Of a stretch of DNA of 64,000 nt, positions 10,185 to 22,640 are shown piece by piece; within the stretch, counting starts at the first letter, position 1; the number at the start of each line of letters is the position of its first letter. The position numbers and the translations under genes are program-made. Under the pieces are notes generated by a model. That model searched no databases, had not been told where the DNA came from, and saw only the letters and a list, made by a program, of their open reading frames with translations. The stretch covers positions 62,001 to 126,000 of the forward strand of contig CBFFRP010000209.1 in NCBI GenBank assembly GCA_965644295.1, given 5' to 3'. Source of the stretch: Paraphysomonas bandaiensis. Its lineage: Eukaryota > Chrysophyceae.

Positions 10185-13100
10185 ATGACAACAAAGAGGA
10201 AACACTCAAGTGTGGATCCTTCAAGTGTTCATAGAACAGAGAAACGAAGAGCAGTGGATGATACAGATAATTCTGCAATTAAAGATGAAGAAAATAGTTT
10301 TGAATGTGAAGAAGAATTAAATGGAGAACATCAAAAAGATACAGAGCCACCACAGAGTCCGGATGATGATGAGGATATGCTTATCGACGACGAGGTAGAC
10401 TCTATGGATGAAGAGGATGACACTTATTTCGAGGCGGGTATTATACTGAAAGTGAAAATGGAGGACTTTATGTGTCATACAAAGTTCTCTGTGAAACTTG
10501 GCAAACAAGTTAATTTTTTGACTGGGAGTAATGGAACAGGTTGCTTTGTTGCAAGAACCTTGTAATGTGCGTTATATTTATACTCCATAGGGAAATCGGC
10601 AGTTGTCGCTGCAATCCAACTATGTCTGGGAGCCACAGCGAAGAGATCAGGTCGAGCTAATGCGTAAGTTGCTGGTTGTTGGTCATTCTTATGCTAAATG
10701 TCATGAATAGCGTGAAGGACATGATACGGCAAGGTTCCCCTGGTCCAGCTATTATCAGCGTAGAGTTACGCAACGAGGGTGTGGACGCATACAAGCCTGA
10801 AGAATATGGTAATGTTATAATAATTGAAAGAAGAATAGCGAAAACAGGCTCGTGTGGGTACGCATTGATGAATAAACGAGGAAAGGTAAAACGATGAACT
10901 TATATTTTCATTCGCCTGTAGGATGTCGTGACTCAACTCATTTTGGAATATTAGGTGATTTCGAAGGAAAAGAGAGAGCTTGAAAAAATTCTTCAAAATT
11001 TCAATATATATGTGGACAATCCTTGCTGCGTATTGACACAGGACCAGGCCAAGACTTTTATCAACGGAGCAGAGCATGACAAGTATGTGTTTTTTCTTAA
11101 AGCCACTGGGCTGGAGCTGATCAATGAGGAAGTGGTATCTTGTGAAGAGACGATAGAAGCGACTAAGGAGCAATTGGCGAAGATGAAAAAAAATTTATCT
11201 TCGAAGCGATCATCTATAGATGCCTTAGAAAAAGAATTAAAGATACTTGATGCGTTAAAGGATGATGAGAACGAGATAAGGGTGTGTAGTGCTAAGATGT
11301 TATGGTGCGAGGTGGAAGAGGCCAAAGAGGTGGTGCGTGAGTTGGAGAAGCAACATGCGGCAGATCTGTCTGCAGTTGAAGAGGCACAGCAAGGTCTGGA
11401 TCGCGCACAAAAACAGCTGGACGAATTTGGTTCTATTGACGATGCCTCTCAGTCCTTAGAGGTGCTTCAGCGTGAGAGGGAATCCTTAAAACAGGAGATG
11501 GATGCTGTTATGGCTCGTGTCCGGGAAGCATCAAGGCGAGACAATGAACAAGGTAGTGTCCTTTGCGCTCTGCAGGACCACCTGGAAGCTCAAAGTTCTA
11601 GAATTGAAGTTGTTAAGAAAGAGGTAACTGCTTATTCAATGTCTCATTTTAAGTATAATATCTAATGCTATCGTATTTTCATAGATTGCGGATCTGGAAG
11701 CAGCTGCAATGAGTAGTGCAGAAGAAAACGACAAGGCACTTGTAGAGAAATTGATGCTATGCAGCGAGTATGTAGCTGTTTATATTGTTATTGTGAGGTA
11801 GCCCTCGATAATTTGCTTTCAATATTTCTGTAGTAATTTAACCGAGCTTGAGAATCAAAGGGAAAGAGCATCGCATGAGAGCAAGGAGGTCTATGCCCGA
11901 GTACATAACCTAGAGCGCGACATACGAGCGAAACAGAATGAGTGTAATGAAGCACGAGCACGAATGACACGCATGGAGCGAGAACTCAAGGGCTTATCTC
12001 AGGGGGACAGATCAAGAGTTGGATTATTTGGTGGAAATACGTTAGCTCAGGTATATTTGCTTTGCGTGGTTAAGCTTTTACTATGTGTATATCAATTCGT
12101 CGATCTGAGTATATATACATTGACACTACCTATAGCTATTGGATAAAATCAACGGAACAAGATTTGAGTCTGGGGTGTTTGGCCCACTTGGTATGCACAT
12201 TACTCTGAAGGAAAAGTTCAAGCATATGGGGAATGCGGTCGAGAAGAGCATATGGAGCGTACTGCATAGTTTCGTTGTGGACAATGTGCATGACCGCAAC
12301 AAACTTATGTCAATGATAAAATCCGTCAGAGCTGAGAGACAGTTTTCTGTAATATTTCAACACAAGCGTCCGAAGTACGTTATAAATTCGGTCAGGGATA
12401 CTGACGTCGTGCTTATCGCTGACGCTATTCAAGTGGATCAGGATATTGTTTTCAATGTTCTTGTGGATCAATGCCGTATTGACCAAGTGATAATTGTGAA
12501 GGATGAAATAGAGAGCAATTCCAAGTGAGTGCTCTAACCTAAAGCGTATTCTCCATCAAGTAGTTGTCTATAGGACTATTCGTGTTAATGGCCGAGCAGC
12601 CTTTGCTCCTGGAATCAACCAAGCAGTAACTTTTGATGGGAGGGTAATCAGTTATCGCAATGGTAACAAGAGCTCGGAGCAGAATCGATTCCCTTATAGA
12701 CAGCTCCTTGCAGCTGATACCACAGAAGCTATTGCACACTTTGAGAACGAGATAAGTGTTGCTCGGCAAGACGTGGCTGCTACGGAGCATGAAATTGCGG
12801 GACTACTCTCAGAGAAGAGAGAATGTGATAAATGCCACAGAGAAGTGGAAAATAAGGTGTGCGCGAACTGTAAGTCTTGACATGAAACGTTCCTTATTTC
12901 GTGTTAGATTAGAAAGTTGGGCTCTGACATAACTGCTAAACGTGGCGAGAAGAGCCAACTGCAGGCGCAATTATCTGAGTTGCGTGCCCTGGATAAGGCA
13001 GATGTCCGATTTTCGGCATTTGAGAGTGAGCTGCAAGAACTCAAAGATGCCGAGGAAGTCGTGAGGCAGAAGATCAAAGACGCTGAAGAGGAGAGGAAAG

Positions 13101-14259
13101 CATCGAAGGAAGCACTCAGTCAAGCGCAGGTGTGCTTGTTTGTTTACACTTTGGTGGCTTTTAATATGTATATCAGGAAGAAAAACAGAAATGTGATGTG
13201 CGAAGAAGAACTCTCGCGGCTGAAATGGCGGAAAAGGAAGAGGTGTTAGAGAATTTTATTAATAAGCAAGACAAGGTCAAGCGTAATATTGAACGTCAAA
13301 GGAAGGTTGTAGCGAGGAAGACTCAAGTTGCTGAGGAGGCGAAACAATTGATTGAAAAACACATAGAAATTCTTCGAACGAGAGAAGAGGAAGCTAATTC
13401 TGGTACCCCTAACTATATTAGCGATTGGGATGGGAGGCCATTAGAGTTGTCTAGGAAAGACACGAAAGAAGGTCTGACCAAAAAAATCTCTAAGCTCAAA
13501 GAACAGGTGAATTGTAATTGTGAGTGTGCGCCTAGATAGCACTAGTGACGTGAGTTTTGTGCAGATAAGTAGGAGTAGGGAACGAGCAGGCTTACAGGGG
13601 AATGTTGATCGCGAGAGGCTCAACGCGAAACTAGCGAGTGCTAAAGACGACTTTCAAAGCAGCTATGATCAATACAAGGACATCAGACGAAGGTGCAATG
13701 AATTGACAGAGGACAACCTTAAACGCAAGGAGCTGTGGCTTAAAAGTGTTAAAAGTTATGCTAGGTTGGTGGCGAGAAATTTTGATATGTACATGCAGAA
13801 GAAAGGTTTATCCGGGACAGGTAATAATTGCTACTTCGTAATTCTTCATCTTAATCGATGGTGGTAGTTGACTTCAACCATAAAGAACAAAAGCTATATA
13901 TCAGAAGTCAAACAGACAACTTAGATATCACCTCCCGATGTGAAGATATACGGCAAATGTCTGGTGGAGAGCGGTCGTATACTACTCTTTGTTTACTGCT
14001 AGCTTTGGGACACGTTATTGAATGTCCATTCCGTTTGATGGACGAGTATGATGTTTTCCTTGATCAAATTACAAGGAAAGTTACTTTGGATACCATTAAA
14101 AAGTATGCGTTGGACAAGGAGCAGAAGGGTAGACAGTTCATTATCATGACTCCGCAGTCGCTGAGCGATGTGATAACAACGGATGAGGTCCGAGTGCATC
14201 GTATGCCCATGCCAGTACGCTTGCAGCAAGTGCTGGAGTTCGGAGAAAATGGCGCTTAA
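10185..14259 (+). CDS. SMC6: SMC6, Smc5/6 complex ATPase, 1147 aa
   Basis: Twelve exons: 10185..10539, 10591..10663, 10711..10885, 10955..11623, 11685..11767, 11834..12050, 12136..12524, 12574..12856, 12908..13129, 13177..13506, 13565..13820 and 13868..14259. All are GT-AG, phases match, and the total is 3444 bp. SMC6 pairs with SMC5 in a ring complex that handles recombination intermediates and replication stress. An acidic, Lys-rich N-terminal tail precedes Walker A GSNGTGKS (114 to 121). The SMC6-typical block NIYVDNPCCVLTQDQAKTF follows, then a long coiled coil, a hinge near 590 to 750 and a second coil. The ABC signature MSGGERS is at 1048 to 1054 and Walker B FRLMDEYDVF near 1072 to 1081. 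PFR.(L/M)DE.DVF is the SMC6 version of Walker B, which separates it from SMC5. Length is normal for the family. Confidence 0.96.
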
Positions 14260-14832
14260 CGGTTGCTTGTGTGGTGAGTAGTTGGTAGTCTGAACGTTGT
14301 ATTCCTTTGGGTCATCAAAATCAAGGTGATATATATTTAGGATAAAGTGAACCTGTCTAAGCGCCGTAGCTCAGTATTATTATGTTCATTTTGGATGAAA
14401 ACTGTGTGACTTTAATCGTTGTCTTGTAAGTTAATGACAGGTATACAATAGGATATGATTAAGTCTTAGTCCTGCCGTAGGACATGTACAGTGGAGGCCT
14501 ACTTTGCTAATATCGTAGCAACACAATCAAAATCCCGTAGATTCTAGAACTATGATAAGCGGAGAGAACTATCCATGTATTTTGCTTATATATACAGAAT
14601 GTAGAAGATAGGTGATATATGGAAACCGCCACAAATATATTAAAATACAACCGACTCCTACATATATATGCACTAGTAGGCTATTAGTCTCATTGCTAGA
14701 TTTATTTGCAATGAAATATCATTTCTTAACGACTGCAGCAATAGAATAAAGTTGGCTTGTAGATATAGTTATATTTAACTACGGGTAATAAGGAGGTTAT
14801 GTTGTCATGTGCTCAAAATAATGAAACGAGGA
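14260..14832. other. intergenic, nothing recognised
   Basis: Spacer between the SMC6 stop codon and the copia insertion. No gene is supported. Confidence 0.5.
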
Positions 14833-14837
14833 GGGTA

Positions 14838-15181
14838 TGTTAGCTTTGGACATTTCACTGAAGTTAACTTTGCTCTACACGTAAACCGTAACCTTGCTGT
14901 TGAACACAATGCACTTTCAAGTAAGAAATTATAATTATTATTCTGAACACTTCACTACATATTCGTGTAACATATGTTGAAACATCTGTTCCCAGCAACA
15001 CCTGTTTATCATATGTTCATCAGTCAGTTCTATATCTTGTATAGTCACACATCAGTAACTGAATTTAATTCCTTTGTAACTATAATCACCCGTTACACCT
15101 ATGAGTTGACTTTACCTATTGCACACTGTTAACTCACTTCAATTGCACAATATATATCACATCATATTGCAGAACTCAACA
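14838..15181 (-). repeat. copia 3' LTR (344 bp)
   Basis: Direct repeat of 18669..19012. In minus orientation it begins TGTTGAGTTC and ends AAGCTAACA. It is flanked on the outside by the GGGTA target duplication and on the inside by the polypurine tract. Confidence 0.95.
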
Positions 15182-15325
15182 CTCCCACTCAATTGGATGT
15201 AGTTAACCATTCTAAAATATGTGAAGAACATTGCTATCGGATACGCAACCACCGAACCTCATAGGACACTGGTGGACGTATGACTCCGCTGGTATAGCTA
15301 GCTCCCACCATTCAGTAACACCTAA

Positions 15326-16267
15326 CTAGGTACGACGAGCTCTCTTTACCTTGGGTACCTCTGCGATAATTTGTTCAGTAGTCTTAAATTTTTCCCCAAG
15401 ATTTCGCTCCCTCTGTTCAATGAATATTGGACCTCTCAAAGCCTTGGTATATATATCAGCCATCTGTTGTCGACTGCTCACATGAATTAATTTCGCTGTA
15501 TTAAACTGTTCGGGATCCACATGCTCTCTAATCATATGATACTTAATCTCAATATGTTTCGATCGTTGATGTTGCACTGGATTTTCCGATATATCCTGAG
15601 CACTTTGACTATCCAGGAATAATGGTGTGGGCTCGTCAATTTTCAATCCTACTTCACCAGTCACCCCCCGAGACCATATCATTTCCTGTAATCCATTATA
15701 TAAGCATTGATACTCTGCTTGCATAGTCGATGTAGCTACAGTAGACTGAAGTTTGGAACCCCACGATAGTGGTCCACCAGCTCCAAACATAACATAACCT
15801 GAAGTTGATCTCCTCGTCAACGGATCGCCTGCCCAGTCAGCATCAGTGAACATATGAAGATCAAAATCTCTCCCTCTATAATGAATGCCTTTATCTGTAG
15901 TACCTCGTACATACTGCATTAAATACATCAGGAGCTTACATACAGTGATATTAACTTTCGTTGAGAATCGTGACAATACTCCCACTGCATATGAGATATC
16001 CGGCCTTGTATTCATAGATAAATAGAGTAACGCTCCTAGGAGTGGACGATAGGGAAAATTATCAACTAACTTCTGCTCCTCAGCTGAATGCACATGTTCC
16101 ACTCCCACTTTGACATCACTAGGTAGTGGGTATAGCCGCGTCTTGTCCCTTGCACCCAGAAAATCCACATACTTCACCAATATCTTTTTGATGAACACTG
16201 TCTGGTCAAGTTTGAGACAATTCGGAGTTCTCGTCACTCTCACGTTCAAAAAACTGGCCACTCTCAT
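15326..16267 (-). pseudogene. copia pol fragment: RT C-terminus and RNase H
   Basis: An open stretch of 313 codons, carrying the last part of reverse transcriptase and a full RNase H domain of the copia type. RT thumb-side landmarks are LDQTVFIKKILVKY and YRPLLGALLYLSMNTRPDI. RNase H shows the acidic and catalytic positions in FTDADWAGD, STMQAEYQCL and LFLDSQSAQDI, followed by RSKHIEIKYHMIREHV near the end. The upstream RT palm is broken (see the element entry), so this is the intact tail of a dead polyprotein rather than a separate gene. Confidence 0.9.
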
Positions 16268-16269
16268 TC

Positions 16270-18180
16270 ATATCTGTAATATCAAACCTTTCACATACTC
16301 GTCGCTTAATTTCCAAAATAATATTCGTATCTCGACATGCTCTCAGCATATTATCATCATGACTGTGGTGAGCTTCGAAGACCATATAAACTTTTCTTCA
16401 GTTTAAAGCAATATCCTGGTGGCAATTTGAAATCTGCTGGTGTTGCATACTTATACACACATCTCCTTTTATATCTGCATATACAAGAATGCATTAGATA
16501 CGTCGAGTTGATGCACCACCATATTCATAACAAACGCGATAGCTAATAGCAATCTTACTGTTACCGCTTTTACCACTGGAGTATAATTGTTGGCTCTACC
16601 AACCTCATGGCCTCCGCATCCAAGTACCACAAGTCTTGCTTTCTATCGTGGAATCGCACCCTCCTTGTTGCGTTTCAAAGCAAAGACATACTCAGGATTC
16701 CAATTGCAGTGACACTGGGGTAGGGATGATGGGCTTAACTTCCATTACTTCCCTTCGTTCCAGTCTGTCACGCTCAGCCTGTCTTGCTGTCAATGGAGTG
16801 ACACTGGGGTAGGTATGGGCTTAACTTCCATTACTTCCCTTCGTTCCAGTTCGTCACATTCAGCCTGGCTGAACTCCATTGCTTCCGTTCCGGCAACTCC
16901 AAGGATTCGGAATATGTCTGAGGCACCTTAGGTCCCGCTGACGAGCACCAGATGGAATCTGCCTCCTCTAGTAGGCTGCACTCCACTTCGTCACACGAAG
17001 GTAATACGTGCTTCTCCCCTACTACTGACACATTCGTCACCACCCTTGGAGCCCTTGTGCGCCTGCCCCTAGTTGAGCGATCTGATGGAGCTTCCTCTCC
17101 CGGAGCACTTACGAAGTCAGAAGGGGATGGAACCGTCCCAGTCAACTGCTGTAATAAATGTCCGCTGGTCCCGTCGTCACGAGATCCAGAACTAGCAGAT
17201 ACTCTTGTCACAAGGTCTTCACTCATCCGCGATGATGTGAATAGGAGTCTTAACTTCCAGTTGCTCCTCACCACCTGACATCAGGGATCTATATCCCACA
17301 GTTAGACCTCTTTCCGAATCTATATTCGCGTGGTCTTGTTGTACAGTTGGCCGCCATCTTCACATGGGTTTTGTCGATAACACTCCTCCCTGAGGAACCA
17401 CTGCCACCGTGGCTTAGTCCATTTCTCGGTAGTAATCAGCCGATCTCTAGGGCACTGATACATCAAACAGGGCATGAACAGACGTGACTATTGTATCTCC
17501 TACTATCAACACTTGATACCCCATCTGCTCGTTGGGAAACCCACAAAATATCCTGTTTGTGCCTTTTCCTCCCAGTCTTTCCGTCTATCGGCCTTCGGGA
17601 CTAATACATACGCCTTGCACCCCCATTTCCTCTCAACCAGGATAACTCGGGCACCTTTCCTCCCAGGAACACACTCATAAGGCAACATCCACTAACTTTA
17701 CTGTCCTCCTTGGCATTTTCCTCCATTACATGATGGCATGATGACGTAATAATAGGCTAATTCAAAACGTCATAATATTATATAGTGCCTCCCATGGCAT
17801 TCCTCCATGCTCATCATAGTCTCCAGCCAGCACCTCTCTACCAGTGTTTAACTCTACAATTCTCGGTACTCTAAGTAGTTCCAATCCACACACCAGTGCC
17901 CGCAGCATTCCGCCTGAGACAATATTCTTCACCGCATCTTCACATACTTTGATGCCTTCTCTTTTGCCAGTGTTGAAAGCTTCCTACTCCTTGAGTCTCC
18001 ATTGCTGACCCCTTCTTCGTCAGAGATATGACTCCTGGCTCTGCTTCATATTTCTCTAGCACTCTATGATCTTTAACAACAATGAATAGCTGCTTTCCGG
18101 CACAACTGCCTAGATACACTCGTTGGTCTACTGTTTCAGTCATAAGCACTTCACCATCAGATTCTATCATATTGGACTCC
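16270..18180 (-). pseudogene. copia gag-pol remnants: protease, integrase, RT palm
   Basis: Several open pieces in different frames. RT palm: VHQLDVSNAFLYADIKGDV, then after a frameshift FKLPPGYCFKLKKSLYGL, then HDDNMLRACRDTNIILEIK. The linker before RT holds PQTYSESLELPERKQW (near 16900). The integrase end is GCKAYVLVPKADRRKDWEEK (17620..17530). A protease/pre-integrase piece contains PGVISLTKKG (18050..17990). The integrase core is too damaged to outline. Frameshifts and deletions make this a pseudogene. Confidence 0.8.
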
Positions 18181-18668
18181 CCTCCAGATGAGACATCATC
18201 ATCTTCATATTAGCACCATTCCGCCGATGAACTCTGTCTCTGTCTCTGTTCATGTGTATGTTCAGCACTCTCTGCTCGTTAACTATGAACAGCTGCACTG
18301 CTCTGCTGCTCTGCTCAGTGTAGAAGGCAGTTTTAGTAGAAAATACATTTCAGCCTATCAATCTCTATTTCGACCATATCATTGGCCAATATTTACAAGC
18401 TGGTATTTCGCTGTAGTCTTTTGGAGTACTACTCCCAACTCTCACTCCTAGACCTATCCACCAGCGTTTGAAGCATATGATTGGACAAAACCTCCTTATT
18501 CGGATCATCGTCTGGTAGTCGCCTCCATGTATCGGCTGGCACCCTCCAACACATCTGCGTCATGTTCACATGCCTCCCAAATCGTTACAACACACGTGTC
18601 GTTTCACTTGTCAAACTTCAGCACCTTGCTGTCCTCCTTCGCCTCATCAGAACTACCATCCGCTACCA

Positions 18669-19012
18669 TGTTAGCTTTGGACATTTCACTGAAGTTAACT
18701 TTGCTCTACACGTAAACCGTAACCTTGCTGTTGAACACAATGCACTTTCAAGTAAGAAATTATAATTATTATTCTGAACACTTCACTACATATTCGTGTA
18801 ACATATGTTGAAACATCTGTTCCCAGCAACACCTGTTTATCATATGTTCATCAGTCAGTTCTATATCTTGTATAGTCACACATCAGTAACTGAATTTAAT
18901 TCCTTTGTAACTATAATCACCCGTTACACCTATGAGTTGACTTTACCTATTGCACACTGTTAACTCACTTCAATTGCACAATATATATCACATCATATTG
19001 CAGAACTCAACA
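18669..19012 (-). repeat. copia 5' LTR (344 bp)
   Basis: Direct repeat of 14838..15181 with no difference seen by eye. In the element's orientation this is the 5' LTR, followed by the putative primer-binding site at 18668 downward. Confidence 0.95.
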
Positions 19013-19017
19013 GGGTA

Positions 19018-20905
19018 AAAATCCCGAGTTTTAAAACTTGGAAAAGGGACGATATTTTTCATCCCTAGGTTAAGTTGTGATATTAAAACTCTAATATATC
19101 TAGAATCTAGAATGTGTGGTGATTTGTATCTTGCTTGCTGTAAGAGGAAATAGACGCTCTCTGGTTAACTTAAAAGAAAAATCAGGTATTGTTTCAAATC
19201 AATGGTATCTATGCATATGGTTAGAGAATGGCAATTATACTTGATAAACTCAAAGCAATAAATTCCCGAATTTCGATAAAAGCTTCAACAAATATACCCC
19301 TACCCCAGAAGGATACTGAGGGAATGGCTACTGCCAGGTATTGAATAATTCATACACAAATATGATGATGAATACACTAAATAGTAGTCGCATGAGGGTT
19401 TTAGTTGCCGTTGATACCATCATCAGATCTATGTACAACACGCTTACCCCTGCTGATGCAACTGACTCGAATGCTGTGTGTATGATATAAAGTTACCTGC
19501 TAATCACGACGTGACCGATAATCAGAAGGGGCTGGGTGCCACTGCTCAGATGTGGCATTTGAACTCTCCAGGAAATGTTTCGAAGTCCTGGTTCGAATGA
19601 TATATCACTTGCGCTGGCGTCATTCTCATCTTCTACATCAGCCAAAGAAAGCAAATTAAATTGAAGTTTTTGATGATCTGCTTTTGAAAGTGGGATCAAC
19701 ATTGTGGCTTCCCTACAACATTAAAGTCACTTTCAAATAAATGTCAATATCATACTTAATATACAGGACAGTTTCTGTTCGAATTAAGTATTGAAGTTGA
19801 ATGTTTATATATACCCGGTGCTAAAATGAGTGTTCTGTTAAACCCAATTCAGGTCAAAAAAACACTTGTTTGAGACAAAATGGGAATAATACTTGTGTTG
19901 ATATAATTTGGCAAGTATTTTTTCAAACACACTTATTTTAAACACTTTCCGTCAATAGCAAATTGACTACACGCTCCAAGATATTCTTTTTTCACTTAAT
20001 ATCTTTTCAAAGGGGTACTTATAGTCAGGTAAATTATGAACATCATATTTATTATTTTATCTCGTTCTACTATTGCCAGAGGTACTTCAATTATAATTTT
20101 GATGTATAGAAAGAAATGCTGGATCAGACAGGAAGTGAGAGTGAACAATAGTGGGTGTAGTAATTTGTTTGGCAGATCAGAGCCCAGGATAACTAGCGGC
20201 CGGGAACTGTGGGTTATCTGTTGAGTTTGTTGTCAAAAAGCGCATGATAAAATCGATAGAGAGTTGTTCCCATGAGATATACGAATACGATAGATACCCG
20301 TGTTGTTCATGTAGAGTATATGTTATTAATGAAGTTTACGTGAGAGAAATCCATAACTATCACCTATAATTGATAAAAGTAAATCCTATTGTGTCCTTCT
20401 ATGTCCTATTTTGCTATCTATACAGCATGTAGAGGCATGTGGAGATGTACGAAGTAGTTATCATGATACTCGTGGTTATCAACCAAAATGGGGATTTTCT
20501 TTTAAAACTATAGGTTTATATGCAAAAATCCCTGTACCAAGCCTAAATTCATCCACTATATCGAGCATATCTACCACATATCGTCGCGAAGTGTGACTGT
20601 ACATCTATTCCATATACTGTAATGTATTCTGGTGTACAATGAGAATACATGGTATGGGCTGGAGGGTTGAGTAGTGTATGTATTCTCGTATAGGTGCGAT
20701 ATAAGAGAGCTGCACATACTCCATGCATACTGCTGTATATGTATATGTATATGTATATATATTCTAGACTAGTCCATCATCACTCATCAACATGTCAGGC
20801 AGATAGGAGCCTATTAAAGCAAGTGTTATCAGTACGATGACATCACATACACAGTTATCTGATATATCTTAACATATATATCCCATTAACCTCTCAGTGT
20901 ACAGT
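19018..20905. other. intergenic; two weak small ORFs
   Basis: AT-rich sequence between the copia element and the next gene. A 69-codon minus ORF (19702..19493) with an acidic stretch (DVEDENDASASDI) and a 61-codon plus ORF (20411..20596) could be exons of unrecognised genes, but nothing supports them beyond openness. A (TATATG)n-like tract sits near 20738..20762. Confidence 0.35.
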
Positions 20906-21878
20906 ATGGGAGCATGTACATCATCTGGTGCAGCTTTATCACCGATGAGCCCTCGACGACAGTTCTCACCCATATTCAGACTACCATTAACCCCCAAATA
21001 CCCAACAACTCTACAAGCATTACACTCAGAGAGCCCTCAAGTGACTATTAATAATACAAAAAAAATATATTCAGTTAAATTAATTCGAAATGATCAGTCG
21101 AATATTTACTGTGCTAATTGGCCTGATCGTGTTAAAATACGCATATCGTTAGAATCTGTTGATATTCTGACACATTGGACTGAAGAGCCTATTATTTATA
21201 TACCATATCATGAGTTGCCGGGCTGGAAAGGGTCGTCCAGTGGCATTACTCTAAAAGTTAAGAAGTGTGTATTTGACAGAGTGTCAAGTCCAAGTGGGGT
21301 AGTTCGCTTAGGTTTTCACTCCTCTGAAGGAAAAACGATTCAGAAGTGCATGATCGGCGGTGTGGAGAACCTGCAGAAAGCCTTAATGGACTGTGTTATT
21401 GACGAGAAGGACTTCAATGTAATTTTGACCGTCATATTTAACGAAAGTAAATGCCTTCAGGTTTGTTTTCACTGTTGAAGTATGATTGCTATTTATAACA
21501 TTATTTTGTTAGAAAAATTGGACTAATGACTGTGACTTTGAACTTGGTGGGAAACGCATTTCGGCGCAGCAGGCGATGACTGTATTTGCTACGGCGCGCC
21601 AGGATAACTTTGATGACTTGCTGACCTTGTCGTGCTATCTTTACTACAGGGTTATGTGCCGGGATTCTTTCGGTCTGATACTAAGTTCTGTGGAGAATCC
21701 TTCGTTTAGAAAAAATATTGCGGAGAAACTAGGGGCTAAGAATGCTAGAAGCAATAGTCAGTGCTCAAGAAGTTCATCAGAAGCATCTATAGCGATAGAT
21801 GACGGTGACGAAATTAGTTACTCACAAGTACGGGCATCATTGAGTGATGTATATGTTGATAAAACGGAGGGCTTCTAG
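20906..21878 (+). CDS. putative N-acylated protein of unknown family, 306 aa
   Basis: Two exons: 20906..21460 and 21513..21878 (phase 0; 921 bp). The protein starts MGACTSS, a textbook signal for N-myristoylation at Gly2 with palmitoylation at Cys4, so membrane attachment is predicted. Residues about 10 to 40 are Pro/Ser-rich. Residues about 50 to 185 look like one beta-rich domain (IYSVKLIRND, VKIRISLESVDIL, IIYIPYHELPGW, GVVRLGFHSSEGK, FNVILTVIF), which could be a lipid- or protein-binding beta-sandwich. A helical region and a Ser-rich acidic tail follow. I do not recognise the family. Confidence 0.75.
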
Positions 21879-22380
21879 TTGTAACAGTAGTGGTCGATTT
21901 TATGTTTTATATATATGTTTTTTTATTTTTTCGTGTACTGTAGCTATGGTGATGACAAACACCTGATGCGAAATTTTTGTTGTTTCTACAACGTTGTGCT
22001 GTTCCGTGCTTTTATCAAATTGAATATAAGTCAAAATCTTTGGTCTACATATATGACGTAGGTACAACCATTCTCACATTCTCATTCGATGATTATCTGT
22101 AAAGTGTACATGATGTTTCATCTTATTCGTTTTTATTATCTTAAACTGAGACTTGCATCACCAAGAGAGGTAACATTTAAATTATATGAATAGTACTAGT
22201 AATGTAGTCCAGTGGTAGAAAAAGGTATCATAAATGATAATATATAGTTAATGTCAATTATTAAGTATAAGTTAAGGTTTTATAATAAGGATTACTGACA
22301 TCAAACGAACTGGAAGCGTCTTGGCGATATACTTCAATCAAACATGTTTTACTGATCTAAATTCCTGGTGTGACTGTGTT
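21879..22380. other. intergenic, nothing recognised
   Basis: AT-rich 3' flank of the putative acylated protein. No gene or repeat is supported. Confidence 0.45.
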
Positions 22381-22384
22381 GTAC

Positions 22385-22640
22385 TTAACTAACTAGTGCT
22401 TAACTCCGATAGCATACTATTTGACTACGAAAGTTGGCTTTGTGTGTCACCGCAAGCATCAAGGTACAACCTTTTTCGCTCTATTGCTCAAAGATTTTAG
22501 GATCTGCTGATTTCAGGATTTTTGAGTTTTTAATTTAGTGTGAGAGCTGCCCACGGACGTGTAGTCCATCAGTGGCAATAGAGGTGCGGTGAATCAGTAA
22601 GGGGACGCCCTTTGGGGTACGGATCCGTGACGTTTTAGGG
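22385..22640 (-). repeat. LINE 3'-region relic (diverged)
   Basis: The block from about 22400 to 22490, and the GGGGACGCCCTTTGGGGTA block near 22600, resemble the LINE 3' region seen at 30105..30270, 31655..31830 and (in plus orientation) 44690..44950. It is a diverged minus-oriented copy. GC-richer sequence continues to about 23230 and may belong to the same copy. Confidence 0.5.

Larger units (their letters stand above)
14838..19012 (-). mobile_element. Ty1/copia LTR retrotransposon, defective, 4175 bp
   Basis: The element lies in minus orientation, with a 5-bp target duplication GGGTA on both sides (14833..14837 and 19013..19017). Two 344-bp LTRs, TG...CA in outline, are identical as far as I can read them. 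Just inside the 5' LTR (right side, 18668 downward) the minus strand reads TGGTAGCGGATGG, which is close to an initiator-Met primer site. A purine tract GAGTGGGAG (15190..15182) precedes the 3' LTR. Copia-order fragments follow: protease/pre-integrase (18170..17940), integrase tail (17688..17506), linker (17274..16831), damaged RT (about 16600..16270), and RT end plus RNase H (16267..15326). The RT core has frameshifts. About 60 residues between LYGL and the DD motif are missing, so the element cannot copy itself. Confidence 0.93.
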
